A DNA stretch of 64,000 nucleotides from Streptomyces muensis (GCF_021474425.1 NZ_JAKEIP010000007.1:1-64000), one strand, 5' to 3'; numbered from the stretch's first letter, positions 7,724-16,397 are shown. A program made the numbers and translations. Notes: generated from the sequence alone by a model not told the origin.

Positions 7724-8659
7724 ATGAGCAGCGACACCATCACAGGACCGACCACGCGACCGGTCGAGAACTCCGCTGAACCGAAGGTCGTCCCCACCCG
7801 CCACTACGGCCGCTGGGCCGCGGGCGTCGCCGTGATCGTGCTGGTGGCCCAGTTCATCCACGGCCTGGTCACCAACCCCGTCTGGGAGTGGAACGTCTTC
7901 CGGGACTACGTCTTCTCCGAGACGATCGTCCAGGCGGTGTGGGTGACCCTCCAGCTCACCGCCTACGCCACCGTCCTCGGCTTCCTCCTCGGCACGGTGC
8001 TCGCCTTCATGCGGCTGTCGCGCAGCCCGGTGCTCTCGACCGTCGCCTGGGCCTACATCTGGATCTTCCGGTCGATCCCGATGATCGTCCAGCTGGTCTT
8101 CTGGTTCAACCTCAGCGCCCTGTACAAGGAGTTGGGCGTCGGCATCCCCTTCGGCCCGGTGTTCTTCTCCGTCGACAGCAACACCCTCATCGGTACCATC
8201 GGCGCCGCCATCATCGGACTGACGCTGCATCAGGCCGCCTACGCCGCCGAGATCGTGCGCGGCGGCGTCCTCTCCGTCGACCACGGCCAGCTGGAGGCGG
8301 CGGCGACGCTCGGCATCCCGCGGCTGCGGCAGATCCGGCGGATCGTGTTGCCGCAGGCCATGCGCGCCATCCTGCCCACGGCCGGCAACGAGATCGTCGG
8401 CCTGCTGAAGGGCACCTCGGTGGTCTACGTGATGTCCATCGGCGAGCTCTTCTACCAGGTCCAGGTGATCTACGGCCGCAACGGCCGGGTGATCCCGCTG
8501 CTGCTGGTCGCCACCGCCTGGTACGTCGTCCTCACCTCCCTCCTCTCGGTCGCCCAGTACTACGTGGAGCGCCGCTACGCCCGCGGCGCCGACCGCACCC
8601 CACCGCCCACCCCGCTCCAGCGCGTCCGGCGCCGGTTCGTGGCGAAGGAGACCTCATGA
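7724..8659 (+). CDS. amino-acid-type ABC transporter permease
   Basis: A 311-residue membrane protein with a hydrophilic start and about five membrane helices. The ATPase-docking loop is [22 protein letters not shown], then [19 protein letters not shown]. It is a clear paralogue of the divergent permease at 3541-4548. ATG 7724 lies six bases after the stop of the binding protein. The gene overlaps the ATPase gene by ATGA. Probably pairs with the other permease to form the channel. Confidence 0.88.
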   Translation: MSSDTITGPTTRPVENSAEPKVVPTRHYGRWAAGVAVIVLVAQFIHGLVTNPVWEWNVFRDYVFSETIVQAVWVTLQLTAYATVLGFLLGTVLAFMRLSRSPVLSTVAWAYIWIFRSIPMIVQLVFWFNLSALYKELGVGIPFGPVFFSVDSNTLIGTIGAAIIGLTLHQAAYAAEIVRGGVLSVDHGQLEAAATLGIPRLRQIRRIVLPQAMRAILPTAGNEIVGLLKGTSVVYVMSIGELFYQVQVIYGRNGRVIPLLLVATAWYVVLTSLLSVAQYYVERRYARGADRTPPPTPLQRVRRRFVAKETS

Positions 8660-9420
8660 GCGCCGTCATGGTGGACGTCCACGGCGTCCACAAGAGCTTC
8701 GGCCCGCTGGAAGTGCTGCGCGGCGTCGACCTCCAGGTCCGCGCCGGCGAGGTCACCGTGATCCTCGGCCCGTCCGGCTCCGGCAAGTCCACGCTGCTGC
8801 GCACCATCAACCACCTGGAGAAGGTGAGCCGCGGCTGGGTCAGCATCGACGGCGAACTCATCGGCTACCGCCGCTCGGGGAACAGGCTGCACGAGCTGAA
8901 GGAGAAGGACGTTCTCAAGCAGCGGACGAACATCGGGTTCGTCTTCCAGAACTTCAATCTCTTCCCGCATCTGACCGTGCTGGAGAACCTCGTCGAGGCC
9001 CCCGTCTCCGCGCTGCGCCGCCCGCGCAGGGAGGCGGAGGACACCGCCCGTCGGCTCCTCGACCGTGTCGGTCTCACCGACAAGGCCGACGCCTACCCGC
9101 GCCAGCTCTCCGGCGGCCAGCAGCAGCGCGTCGCCATCGCCCGCGCGCTCGCCCTCGAACCGAAGGTGCTGCTCTTCGACGAGCCGACCTCGGCCCTCGA
9201 CCCGGAACTCGTCGGCGAGGTCCTCGACGTCATCAAGGACCTGGCCGGCACCGGCACCACCATGATCGTCGTCACCCACGAGATCGGCTTCGCCCGCGAG
9301 GTCGCCGACACCGTGGTGTTCATGGACGGCGGCGTCGTCGTGGAACAGGGCCCGCCCACGGCCGTCCTGGACCACCCCCGCCAGGACCGCACCCGCGCCT
9401 TCCTCTCCAAGGTCCTCTGA
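8656..9420 (+). CDS. amino-acid-type ABC transporter ATP-binding protein
   Basis: A 254-residue nucleotide-binding subunit with every expected motif: Walker [10 protein letters not shown] (residues 38-46), Q-loop Gln98, signature LSGGQQQR (151-158), Walker B LLFDEP (172-177) and a switch His in VVTHE. Its length and sequence match the GlnQ/TcyN group that powers polar amino-acid uptake. It probably serves both permeases (3541-4548 and 7724-8659), since no other complete ATPase lies in the block. Confidence 0.92.
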   Translation: MSAVMVDVHGVHKSFGPLEVLRGVDLQVRAGEVTVILGPSGSGKSTLLRTINHLEKVSRGWVSIDGELIGYRRSGNRLHELKEKDVLKQRTNIGFVFQNFNLFPHLTVLENLVEAPVSALRRPRREAEDTARRLLDRVGLTDKADAYPRQLSGGQQQRVAIARALALEPKVLLFDEPTSALDPELVGEVLDVIKDLAGTGTTMIVVTHEIGFAREVADTVVFMDGGVVVEQGPPTAVLDHPRQDRTRAFLSKVL

Positions 9421-9469
9421 CCCGCCCCCAGCCACCGTCACCCCGGTTCCACACGCAAGGAGAACGACC

Positions 9470-10456
9470 ATGTCCACCAGCCCCACCCGTCGCCGCAGTG
9501 CCGCAGCCGCCCTCGGACTCGCCTCCGCCCTCGTCCTCGCCGCCTGCGCCAACCCCACCGACGGCGGCACCACAGAGGTCGCGGCCACGTCGGGCACCAG
9601 GACGAAGATCAACCTCAGTCCCGACCAGAACCGTGTCACCACCGGCAAGGTCGACTCCATAGCCGCCGAGGTCCCGGAGAAGATCCGCAAGAGAGGCACC
9701 CTGGAACTCGTCGCCTCGTCCGGCTCCGCCGCGCCGCTGACCTTCTACGCCACCGACAACAAGACCGTCATCGGAGTCGAGCCGGACCTCGCCTACCTGG
9801 TCGCCGACGTCCTCGGTCTCAAGCCGCACATCAACACGGTGTCCTGGGAGAACATCTTCGTCGGCCTCGACAGCGCCAAGTACGACGTCGGCTTCAGCAA
9901 CATCACCGTCACCGAGGAACGCAAGGAGAAGTACGACTTCGCCACCTACCGCGAGGACAACCTGGGTTTCGAGGCCAGGAAGGGCAGCGGCCTGAAGGTC
10001 ACCGGCCCCGCGGACGTGGCGGGGAAGACGGTCGCCGTGAGCAGCGGAACCAACCAGGAGAAGCTGCTCATCGAGTGGAGCAAGGAGAACGAGAAGGCCG
10101 GCCGCGAGCCGGTGGACATCAAGTACTACCAGAACGACAGCGACACCTACCTCGCTCTCCAGTCCGGCCGGATCGACCTCTACCTCGGCCCCAACCCGAC
10201 CGCCGCCTACCACGCGGCCACCACCGGCAGGACGGAGGTCGTCGGCACCTACTCCGGCGCCGGCGCCACCCTCCAGGGCCTCATCGCGGCCACCACCAAG
10301 AAGGACAGCGGTCTGGTCGAGCCGCTCGCCGACGCCCTCGACCACGTCATCGACAACGGGACGTACGCGAAGGTCCTGCAGCGCTGGGGCCTGTCCGACG
10401 AGGCCGTGACCAAGTCCGCGATCAACCCGCCGGGCCTGCCCAGGACCGACAAGTAG
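9470..10456 (+). CDS. amino-acid-type ABC transporter substrate-binding lipoprotein 2
   Basis: A 328-residue family-3 binding protein. The signal peptide contains RRR and ends in LVLAAC, with a lipidated Cys. The mature part shows IRKRGTLELVASSGSAAPL, PDLAYLVADVLGLKPH, DSAKYDVGFSNITVTEERK and LALQSGRIDLYLGPN. It starts at ATG 9470 behind AAGGAGA, 49 bases after the ATPase gene. It is only distantly like the binding protein at 6765, which suggests a different ligand or affinity for the same channel. Confidence 0.87.
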   Translation: MSTSPTRRRSAAAALGLASALVLAACANPTDGGTTEVAATSGTRTKINLSPDQNRVTTGKVDSIAAEVPEKIRKRGTLELVASSGSAAPLTFYATDNKTVIGVEPDLAYLVADVLGLKPHINTVSWENIFVGLDSAKYDVGFSNITVTEERKEKYDFATYREDNLGFEARKGSGLKVTGPADVAGKTVAVSSGTNQEKLLIEWSKENEKAGREPVDIKYYQNDSDTYLALQSGRIDLYLGPNPTAAYHAATTGRTEVVGTYSGAGATLQGLIAATTKKDSGLVEPLADALDHVIDNGTYAKVLQRWGLSDEAVTKSAINPPGLPRTDK

Positions 10457-10527
10457 CCGACCCATCCGACAGGACACGAGGTCATGCCCCGCCAACTCCA
10501 CCTCCCGGTCTCCTGAAAGGTCCACCC

Positions 10528-11085
10528 ATGGCCACCGTCCTCTCCGTCTCCGGCAGCCCCTCCGCCACCTCCCGCACCGCCCGCCTGCTGCGCCACCTGG
10601 ACGACCGGCTCGCGGCCCAGGGCCACGACGTGATCCCGCTCGACGTCCGCACCCTGCCACCCGAGGCCCTGCTCCACGCCGACTTCCGGCACCCGGCGAT
10701 CATCGAGGCCACCGCGCTGGTCGAGCGCGCCGACGGCATCGTCATCGGCACCCCGGTCTACAAGGCCGCCTACTCCGGTCTGCTGAAGTCGCTCCTCGAC
10801 CTGCTCCCGCAGTACGCGCTCGCCGGCAAGACCGTCCTGCCGCTGGCCACCGGCGGCACCACCGCCCACGTCCTGGCCATCGACTACGCCCTGCGCCCCG
10901 TACTGAACTCCATGGGCCCCGCCCACATCACCCCGGGCTGGTTCACCCTCGACAAGGACATCGCCGTGGGCGACGACGGCACCCTGACCGTCGCCCCCGG
11001 CACCGCCGAGGCCCTGGCCCAGGTCACCGACCAGTTCTCACTCGCCCTGGGCGGCCGCCCGACCCTGCTGGCGGCCACCGGATGA
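10528..11085 (+). CDS. ssuE: NAD(P)H-dependent FMN reductase SsuE
   Basis: A 185-residue flavodoxin-fold reductase that supplies reduced FMN to the monooxygenases beside it. Starts with the flavin-binding loop VLSVSGSPSATSRT. The stretch DGIVIGTPVYKAAYSGLLK, then LATGGTTAHVLAIDYAL, closely follows E. coli SsuE, including the Tyr of the pi-helix (DYAL). ATG 10528 is preceded by a GAAAGG ribosome site. It lies between the importer and ssuD, so the two-component sulfonate oxygenase is encoded together. The next 199 bases (11086-11284) show no gene. Confidence 0.93.
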   Translation: MATVLSVSGSPSATSRTARLLRHLDDRLAAQGHDVIPLDVRTLPPEALLHADFRHPAIIEATALVERADGIVIGTPVYKAAYSGLLKSLLDLLPQYALAGKTVLPLATGGTTAHVLAIDYALRPVLNSMGPAHITPGWFTLDKDIAVGDDGTLTVAPGTAEALAQVTDQFSLALGGRPTLLAATG

Positions 11086-11284
11086 CCGCGCGGGGAGCGG
11101 TTCGGCACCCGCTCGACGCTCGACTGCCTGGGCCTGCACCGCCATTGGCGCGACGCCCGGACCTTTCTGGATCGCACGAGCCGGCCCGCTGGAAGGTCCA
11201 GCACATCGGCCGCCACGTCCTCAACGGCACTCGGCCGCCCCGGCACGGCCTGCTGTGACGCACCACCTCGATCGGAGACCTCCC

Positions 11285-12445
11285 ATGGCCCTCACCTTCC
11301 ACTGGTTCCTGCCCACCAACGGCGACAGCCGCCATGTCGTCGGCGGTGGCCACGGCACCCCGGCCACCGCGTCGGGCCGCGACCGGCCGCCGACGGTCGC
11401 CTACCTGAGCCAGATCGCCCGTGCCGCCGAGGACCTGGGCTTCGTCGGCGCGCTCACCCCGACCGGCGCCTGGTGCGAGGACGCCTGGCTGACCACCGCC
11501 ATGGTCAGCCAGAACACCGAGCGCCTGAAGTTCCTGGTCGCCTTCCGGCCCGGCTCGGTCTCACCGACCCTCGCCGCGCAGATGGCGTCCACCTTCCAGC
11601 GGCAGAGCGGCGGACGGCTGCTGCTGAACGTGGTGACCGGCGGGGAGAGCCGCGAGCAGCGGGCCTATGGCGACTTCCTGGACAAGGACGACCGCTATCG
11701 CCGTACCGGTGAATTCCTCCAGATCGTACGGGGGTTGTGGGAGGGCAGGACCGTCGATCTGGTCGGCGAGCACCTCCAGGTGGAGGACGCGAAGCTGGCC
11801 CGGGTGCCCGACCCGGTCCCCGAGGTGTACTTCGGCGGCTCCTCGCCGATCGCCGGGGAGATCGCCGCCCGGCATGCCGACGTCTACCTCACCTGGGGCG
11901 AGCCGCCGGCCGCCGTCGCCGAGAAGATCGCCTGGATCCGGGCGCTGGCCGAGAAGGAGGGCCGCAGCGTCCGGTTCGGCATCCGTCTGCACGTCATCAC
12001 CCGTGACACGGGCGAGCAGGCGTGGGCGGAGGCCCGACGGCTGCTGGCCGGTTTCGACACGGAGACCGTACGGGCCGTCCAGGCCGGGCTCGCCCGCAGC
12101 GAGTCCGAGGGGCAGCGGCGGATGCTCGCCCTGCACGGCGGCAGCAGCGACGAACTGGAGATCCACCCCAACCTCTGGGCCGGCATCGGACTGGTGCGGG
12201 GCGGCGCGGGCACGGCGCTGGTCGGCAGCCATGACGAGGTGGCGGACCGGATCGCCGAGTACCACCGGCTGGGCATCGACGAGTTCGTGCTGTCCGGATA
12301 TCCGCATCTGGAGGAGGCGTACTGGTTCGGCGAGGGCGTGCTGCCGCGGCTGGAGGCGCGAGGACTGTGGAGGCACCCCTTCCCGGGCGCGACGGCCGTA
12401 CTGCCCGCGGCCCAGGTTCCGTTCGCGGGCGCCGGGAGCCGGTGA
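11285..12445 (+). CDS. ssuD: FMNH2-dependent alkanesulfonate monooxygenase SsuD
   Basis: A 386-residue protein very like E. coli SsuD throughout. It converts alkanesulfonates to aldehydes and sulfite using FMNH2 from SsuE and O2. Recognisable parts are FHWFLPTNGD, the substrate-pocket Cys64 in WCEDAW, the FGIRLHVI strand with the catalytic Arg and His, and the GLVRGGAGTALVG loop with the mobile Arg. ATG 11285 is chosen over an upstream in-frame codon because GGAGACC lies just before it and MALTFHWF matches the family start. Likely co-transcribed with ssuE. Confidence 0.93.
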   Translation: MALTFHWFLPTNGDSRHVVGGGHGTPATASGRDRPPTVAYLSQIARAAEDLGFVGALTPTGAWCEDAWLTTAMVSQNTERLKFLVAFRPGSVSPTLAAQMASTFQRQSGGRLLLNVVTGGESREQRAYGDFLDKDDRYRRTGEFLQIVRGLWEGRTVDLVGEHLQVEDAKLARVPDPVPEVYFGGSSPIAGEIAARHADVYLTWGEPPAAVAEKIAWIRALAEKEGRSVRFGIRLHVITRDTGEQAWAEARRLLAGFDTETVRAVQAGLARSESEGQRRMLALHGGSSDELEIHPNLWAGIGLVRGGAGTALVGSHDEVADRIAEYHRLGIDEFVLSGYPHLEEAYWFGEGVLPRLEARGLWRHPFPGATAVLPAAQVPFAGAGSR

Positions 12446-12523
12446 GGTCCGGCCACGGGACACGGCGGTCCCGGCCACGTGAACTGGCCGGTCGGGGGCG
12501 GGAATCGGCCACGCCGTCACGCA

Positions 12524-12555
12524 TTCCCTAGATTTCCTATCGAATTACTAGGGAA
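12524..12555 (+). promoter_or_regulatory. putative Rrf2-type sulfur operator, copy 2 (symmetric)
   Basis: TTCCCTAG (12524-12531) and CTAGGGAA (12548-12555) form a perfect 8-bp inverted repeat with 16 bases between. The half from 12541 down to 12524 matches copy 1 at 15 of 18 bases. The other half (12536-12555) matches copy 3 at 16 of 20. It lies 39 bases before the ATG of the DszC-like gene. The regulator is probably the Rrf2 protein encoded directly after that gene. Confidence 0.6.
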
Positions 12556-12594
12556 GTGTTGACCCCTGTCGGTGGAGCGAGTGAGGATGACGCC

Positions 12595-13872
12595 ATGACG
12601 ATCGCTCCCTCGGCCCCGGCCGCTCCGTTCGGCGACTCCGAGCGGGGCGCGGCCGCGCTGTCGGCGGACGCGGCCCCCTGGGAGGCGGGACCGGACGACT
12701 GGCGACATATCGCGCGTGAGCTGGCCGACGACCTCGCCACGGACGCGGTCGAGCGCGAACAGGCCGGCAAACCCCCGCTCGACGAGGTCGCCCGGCTGCG
12801 TGAATCGGGACTGCTGACGCTGCTCGTACCGGCCGAACGCGGCGGCGGGGGCGCGGACTGGCGCACGGCCTACGCCGTCGTACGGACCATCGCGGCCGCC
12901 GACGGCGCCGTCGGCCATCTGCTGGGCGCCCACTACTTCCTGTCCTACTGCGCCCGGTTCTTCGCCGGGCCCGACCGCGCCGCACGCGTCGAACGGGCCT
13001 TCGCGGCCGGGCAGTGGTACTGGGGCGGCGGCATCGCCTCCCAGGAACCGCCGCTCATGCTGACCCCCACGGCGGGCGGCTATCTGCTGGACGGCCATCA
13101 GTGCTACGGCTCCGGAGTCGGCGTCGCCGACCGCCTGCTGGTCCGCGCCGCCGTGCCCGGTACCGGCGAGCCCCTCGCCGTCCTCGTCGACCCCGCCCAC
13201 CCGGGGCTGGTGGGCGGCAGCTCCGGCGACACCTTCGGCCGGCGACTGGCGGCCGCCGGCGGCGTGGGCTTCGACGCCGTACCGGTCACGCGCGACGACG
13301 TGCTCGGCTCCCTCTCCGCCGACGACGGTGCCCTCTCGCCCTACGCCGGCCTCGCCGCGCCGACCGCACGGCTGGTCTCCGCCCAGTTCTGTCTCGGCGT
13401 CGCCGAAGGCCTGCTCGGCGAAGTCCGCGAACACGGACGGACGGTGAACCCGTCGTGGGAGTCGTTCCCCCCGCAGCCGTGGCAGGGGCACGCACCGCAG
13501 GATCCGTACGTGCTGACCGCCTACGGCGAACTCGCCGTCACCGCACACGCCGCGTCCGCCCTCGCCGACCAGGCGGTGGCGGCCCTGACCCGCGGTCTCG
13601 CCCAAGGTGAGGACCTCGACGACGAGGAGTGCGCGCAGATCGCCGTCCTCGCGAGCGCGGCCGAGGCCGCCGCCGCACGGGCCGCGCAGGACATCACCAC
13701 CCGCGCCCTGGACGCCGTCGGCGCACCCGCCGCCTACGCCCGGCACGGCCTGGACCGCTTCTGGCGCGACACCCGCACCCACACCCTGCGCGAGCCGGTC
13801 GCCCACCGACTGCGCGAGGTCGGGGACTACTTCCTCAACGGCGCGCACCCCCCGTTCAGCCTCCCCGCCTGA
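12595..13872 (+). CDS. acyl-CoA-dehydrogenase-fold flavin monooxygenase (DszC/SfnB-like)
   Basis: A 425-residue member of the acyl-CoA dehydrogenase superfamily, in the branch used for organosulfur oxidation (DszC, SfnB). Landmarks: VARLRESGLLTLLVPAERGG near residue 60, YAVVRTIAAADGAVGHLLG, YWGGGIASQEPPL, GVADRLLVRAAVP and a C-terminal helical domain ending DYFLNG. Such enzymes use reduced flavin from a reductase such as SsuE. ATG 12595 follows GTGAGGATG, a usable ribosome site. It sits behind a symmetric operator and just before rrf2. The exact substrate (a sulfone, thiophene or S-oxide) cannot be told. Confidence 0.8.
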   Translation: MTIAPSAPAAPFGDSERGAAALSADAAPWEAGPDDWRHIARELADDLATDAVEREQAGKPPLDEVARLRESGLLTLLVPAERGGGGADWRTAYAVVRTIAAADGAVGHLLGAHYFLSYCARFFAGPDRAARVERAFAAGQWYWGGGIASQEPPLMLTPTAGGYLLDGHQCYGSGVGVADRLLVRAAVPGTGEPLAVLVDPAHPGLVGGSSGDTFGRRLAAAGGVGFDAVPVTRDDVLGSLSADDGALSPYAGLAAPTARLVSAQFCLGVAEGLLGEVREHGRTVNPSWESFPPQPWQGHAPQDPYVLTAYGELAVTAHAASALADQAVAALTRGLAQGEDLDDEECAQIAVLASAAEAAAARAAQDITTRALDAVGAPAAYARHGLDRFWRDTRTHTLREPVAHRLREVGDYFLNGAHPPFSLPA

Positions 13873-13911
13873 CCGGGGGACCGGCCGGTGGGTACGGGCG
13901 CGGCGGTGATG

Positions 13912-13917
13912 GATAAT
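13912..13917 (+). promoter_or_regulatory. -10 box deciding a leaderless start for the Rrf2 gene
   Basis: GATAAT ends seven bases before ATG 13924. Transcription would begin at the start codon itself. There is no ribosome site ahead of this ATG, and the family start (MRISARADYA) begins exactly there. The -35 region is weak. Confidence 0.5.
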
Positions 13918-13923
13918 CTCAGC

Positions 13924-14382
13924 ATGCGGATCTCGGCGAGGGCGGACTATGCGGTGCGGGCGGCATTGGAGCTGGCCGCGGCAGGAGAGGACACCTCGCT
14001 CAAGGCCGAGGCCATCGCCGAGGCACAGGGCATCCCGCACAAGTTCCTGGAGGGCATCCTCGGCGACCTGCGCCGCGGCGGCCTCGTGATCAGCCAGCGC
14101 GGCGGCAAGGGCGGCTACCGGCTGGCCCGTCCGGCCGACTCGATCCCCATCGCGGACGTGATCCGGGTGGCCGACGGCCCCCTCGTCTCGGTGCGCGGCG
14201 TACGCCCGCCCGACCTCTCCTACATCGGCCCCGCGGAGTCCCTGCTGCCGCTGTGGATCGCCGTACGCGCCAACGTCCGCAAGATCCTCGGCGAGGTCAC
14301 CCTGGCGCACGTGGCCGCGGCCAAGCTGCCCGACGACGTGCTGAGCCTCGCGGACGACCCCGAGGCGTGGACCAACCCCTGA
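13924..14382 (+). CDS. Rrf2-family transcriptional regulator (CymR-like)
   Basis: A 152-residue winged-helix regulator. The Rrf2 signature is clear: MRISARADYAVRAALELA, GIPHKFLEGILGDLRRGGLV (recognition helix) and SQRGGKGGYRLARP. It contains no cysteine, so it cannot carry an Fe-S cluster as IscR or NsrR do. That points to the CymR-type branch, which controls cysteine and sulfur metabolism. It lies between two copies of the putative operator. ATG 13924 is preferred over one at 13909 because of the leaderless -10 box and family length. CymR senses cysteine through CysK; whether that holds here is unknown. Confidence 0.88.
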   Translation: MRISARADYAVRAALELAAAGEDTSLKAEAIAEAQGIPHKFLEGILGDLRRGGLVISQRGGKGGYRLARPADSIPIADVIRVADGPLVSVRGVRPPDLSYIGPAESLLPLWIAVRANVRKILGEVTLAHVAAAKLPDDVLSLADDPEAWTNP

Positions 14383-14409
14383 CCGGCGTCTCGCTGCTCG
14401 GCGGCCCTC

Positions 14410-14471
14410 TTGACGTGGCCGGGATGTGGCCCGACACTCCACTCAGGGAATCCTAGTGAATTGGTAGGGAA
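14410..14471 (+). promoter_or_regulatory. promoter and Rrf2-type operator, copy 3
   Basis: TTGACG (14410-14415) and GACACT (14433-14438) with a 17-base spacer form a likely promoter. Directly downstream, 14452-14471 reads CCTAGTGAATTGGTAGGGAA, matching 16 of 20 bases of copy 2. An operator over the transcription start fits repression. The leader peptide ATG follows at 14474. Confidence 0.5.
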
Positions 14472-14473
14472 CC

Positions 14474-14629
14474 ATGGGTCGCACCGCGCTGGACCTCGGC
14501 AGTGACGTGGTCCGCGTCGCCGTCCGGCCGCTGCCCCTGCTGACCTCCCGCCGCCACATCGATCTCGCCCGTGTGTGCAGCGCCGCGAGTTCCCCGCACG
14601 GTGAGGGCGGCACGCCCGTCCGCGTCTGA
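14474..14629 (+). CDS. short leader peptide upstream of the GST-like gene
   Basis: A 51-residue frame with the core LLTSRRHIDLARVCSAAS, the same core as the leaders at 1393-1494 and 4807-4884. Unlike those, it has a longer N-terminal part, so translation may really begin at an internal GTG; ATG 14474 is the first start after the operator. The Cys codon lies inside the core rather than near the stop. The structural gene begins 96 bases downstream, behind a CCCAGGGAGAC ribosome site. Confidence 0.6.
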   Translation: MGRTALDLGSDVVRVAVRPLPLLTSRRHIDLARVCSAASSPHGEGGTPVRV

Positions 14630-14725
14630 AGCTCCCCTCACCCTCACGCTCACCTGCCGCATCCCGGCCGCCGCCGCGCGCCCGAGCCGTCGTATGCCCA
14701 TGACCGAGCACCCCCAGGGAGACGC

Positions 14726-15559
14726 ATGTCCGCCCCAGCTCCGACCGCCGTGCCGTCCTTCCGCAGCAGGATCGGCTGCGACGCGCGCAGCGGCTACTAC
14801 GCCGCGCCCCGCCGCTACCGGCTCCACCTCTCGCTCTCGTGCCCGCACTGTCTGCGGATCGCCGTCACGCACAGCCTCCTCGGCCTCGACGACACCGTCC
14901 CGGTGACGCTGCTGCCCGCGGTTCCCGACGCCGAGGACGGCGGGCACCTTGAGCTGCGCCCGCTGTACGAGGCCAGTTCGCACCAGCACCCCGGGCCGGC
15001 CGTCGCACCGGTGCTCAGCGACGCCTGGACCGGAACCATCGTCAGCACCCACGCCCCCGACATCCTGCGGGACCTGGCCCGCAGGTTCGGCGGCCGTGGC
15101 CCCGACCTCTTCCCCCGCGGCGCCGAGGACGCCATGGACGGCATCGCCCGGCTCTGCGAGCACGACATCACTAGGGCTGCGCAGCGCGCCGGGGAGCCGC
15201 ACACCGACCCGACCGCACGTGACGCCGCGCTGGCCGCACTCCTGCGCGCACTGGACGAACTCGACCGGCAACTGACCACCCAGGAGTACGTGCTCGGAGC
15301 CGAAATCACCCTCGCCGACGTCGAGTTGTGGGTCACCCTGGTCCAGCTGGACACCGTGCACCGCCACCACCTCTGCGCCGACGCCGTGCACCGCGTCACC
15401 GCCCACCCGCACCTGTGGGCCTACGCCCGCCGGCTGGCCGCCCACCCCGCCTTCGGCTCCCATCTCGACCTGGACGCCATCGCCCGCAGGCACCACGCCC
15501 ACTGCCGCGGCCAGGAGGCGGCCGGCGCCGCGGTTCCGATCGTCGACTGGACGAGGTGA
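14726..15559 (+). CDS. GST-like quinone/mixed-disulfide reductase (ECM4/YqjG-like)
   Basis: A 277-residue protein of the glutathionyl-hydroquinone reductase type. An N-terminal thioredoxin fold carries LSLSCPHCLRIAVTHSLLGLDD, where the first Cys corresponds to the CPW catalytic Cys of the family. The C-terminal helical GST domain contains YVLGAEITLADVELWVTLVQLD, a family hallmark. Streptomyces lacks glutathione, so the thiol partner is more likely mycothiol. It stands behind a sulfur-type operator and leader peptide, suggesting it reduces mixed disulfides or thiol conjugates made during organosulfur breakdown. The CPHC variant of the motif is unusual, because most members have CPWAHR. Confidence 0.75.
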   Translation: MSAPAPTAVPSFRSRIGCDARSGYYAAPRRYRLHLSLSCPHCLRIAVTHSLLGLDDTVPVTLLPAVPDAEDGGHLELRPLYEASSHQHPGPAVAPVLSDAWTGTIVSTHAPDILRDLARRFGGRGPDLFPRGAEDAMDGIARLCEHDITRAAQRAGEPHTDPTARDAALAALLRALDELDRQLTTQEYVLGAEITLADVELWVTLVQLDTVHRHHLCADAVHRVTAHPHLWAYARRLAAHPAFGSHLDLDAIARRHHAHCRGQEAAGAAVPIVDWTR

Positions 15560-15572
15560 TCCGCGCCGATCC

Positions 15573-16397
15573 TCAGCCGGCCGGCTTCTCCCACACCGAC
15601 ACGTGCCGACGGCTCTCGCCGGTGAACGGCTCACGCGTCCAGCTCTCCCACCGGTCGCGGGGCCGCAGGCCGGCCAGCCGGGCCATCAGGTCCAGCTCGG
15701 CCGGCCACACGTACCGGAACGGGATCGACGAGTGCTCGGCCCGGCCGTCGACGATGGTGACGTAGTTGGAGCTCATCGCCTGGGTGGCGGGGTCGTAGGT
15801 GTCGAACGCCCAGCGGGTGTCGCTGATGTGGAACGGTACGGCGCTCTGCCCGGGCGGCAGCCGACGCAGCTCGGGCACCCCCACCTCGACCACGAAGCAG
15901 CCGCCGGGCCGCAGATGCGCGGCGGCGTTCAGGAAGCAGTCGACCTGGGCGTCCTGCGTCGTCAGGTTGTTGATCGTGTTGAACACCAGATAGGCCAGCG
16001 CGAACTCGCCCGCCACCCGCGTCGTCGCGAAGTCCCCGATCGTTACCCCGACGGCATCGCCGCCGGGCTTGGCCCGCAGCCGTTTCACCATCGCGCGGGA
16101 CATGTCGATGCCGTGCACCGGCACGCCCCGGCCGGCCAGCGGCAGCGCGATCCGGCCGGTGCCGACGCCGAATTCGAGCGCCGCGCCGTCACCGGCGAGC
16201 CCGGCCAGCAGGTCGACCGCGGGGTCCACCGCGTCGGGGTGGGACATGTCCGCGGTGTCGTCGTCGTAGTCGGCCGCGACGTCCTCGCCGAAGTAGCCGT
16301 CATCGGTGTAGTTGTCGTCGTCCGTGTAGCCGTCGTCGGTGTAGCCGTTGTCATCGGTCACGCCGGGACCGTACTGCCGGCCGTCGGGCCCGGGCAC
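15573..16397 (-). CDS. class I SAM-dependent methyltransferase
   Basis: A 274-residue protein with the Rossmann-type SAM site LEFGVGTGRIALPLAGRG, then VHGIDMSRAMVKRL and a motif II-like LAYLVFNTINNLTTQ. The N-terminal 45 residues are odd: a tyrosine- and aspartate-rich stretch with repeated YTDDG units (NGYTDDGYTDD and NYTDDGY). The DNA there is a short imperfect tandem repeat. GTG 16397 is used; GTG 16361 is an alternative that keeps the repeats. Neither has a strong ribosome site. It is convergent with the GST-like gene and divergent from the oxidase at 16529. The substrate is unknown. Confidence 0.8.
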   Translation of the reverse strand: MPGPDGRQYGPGVTDDNGYTDDGYTDDDNYTDDGYFGEDVAADYDDDTADMSHPDAVDPAVDLLAGLAGDGAALEFGVGTGRIALPLAGRGVPVHGIDMSRAMVKRLRAKPGGDAVGVTIGDFATTRVAGEFALAYLVFNTINNLTTQDAQVDCFLNAAAHLRPGGCFVVEVGVPELRRLPPGQSAVPFHISDTRWAFDTYDPATQAMSSNYVTIVDGRAEHSSIPFRYVWPAELDLMARLAGLRPRDRWESWTREPFTGESRRHVSVWEKPAG

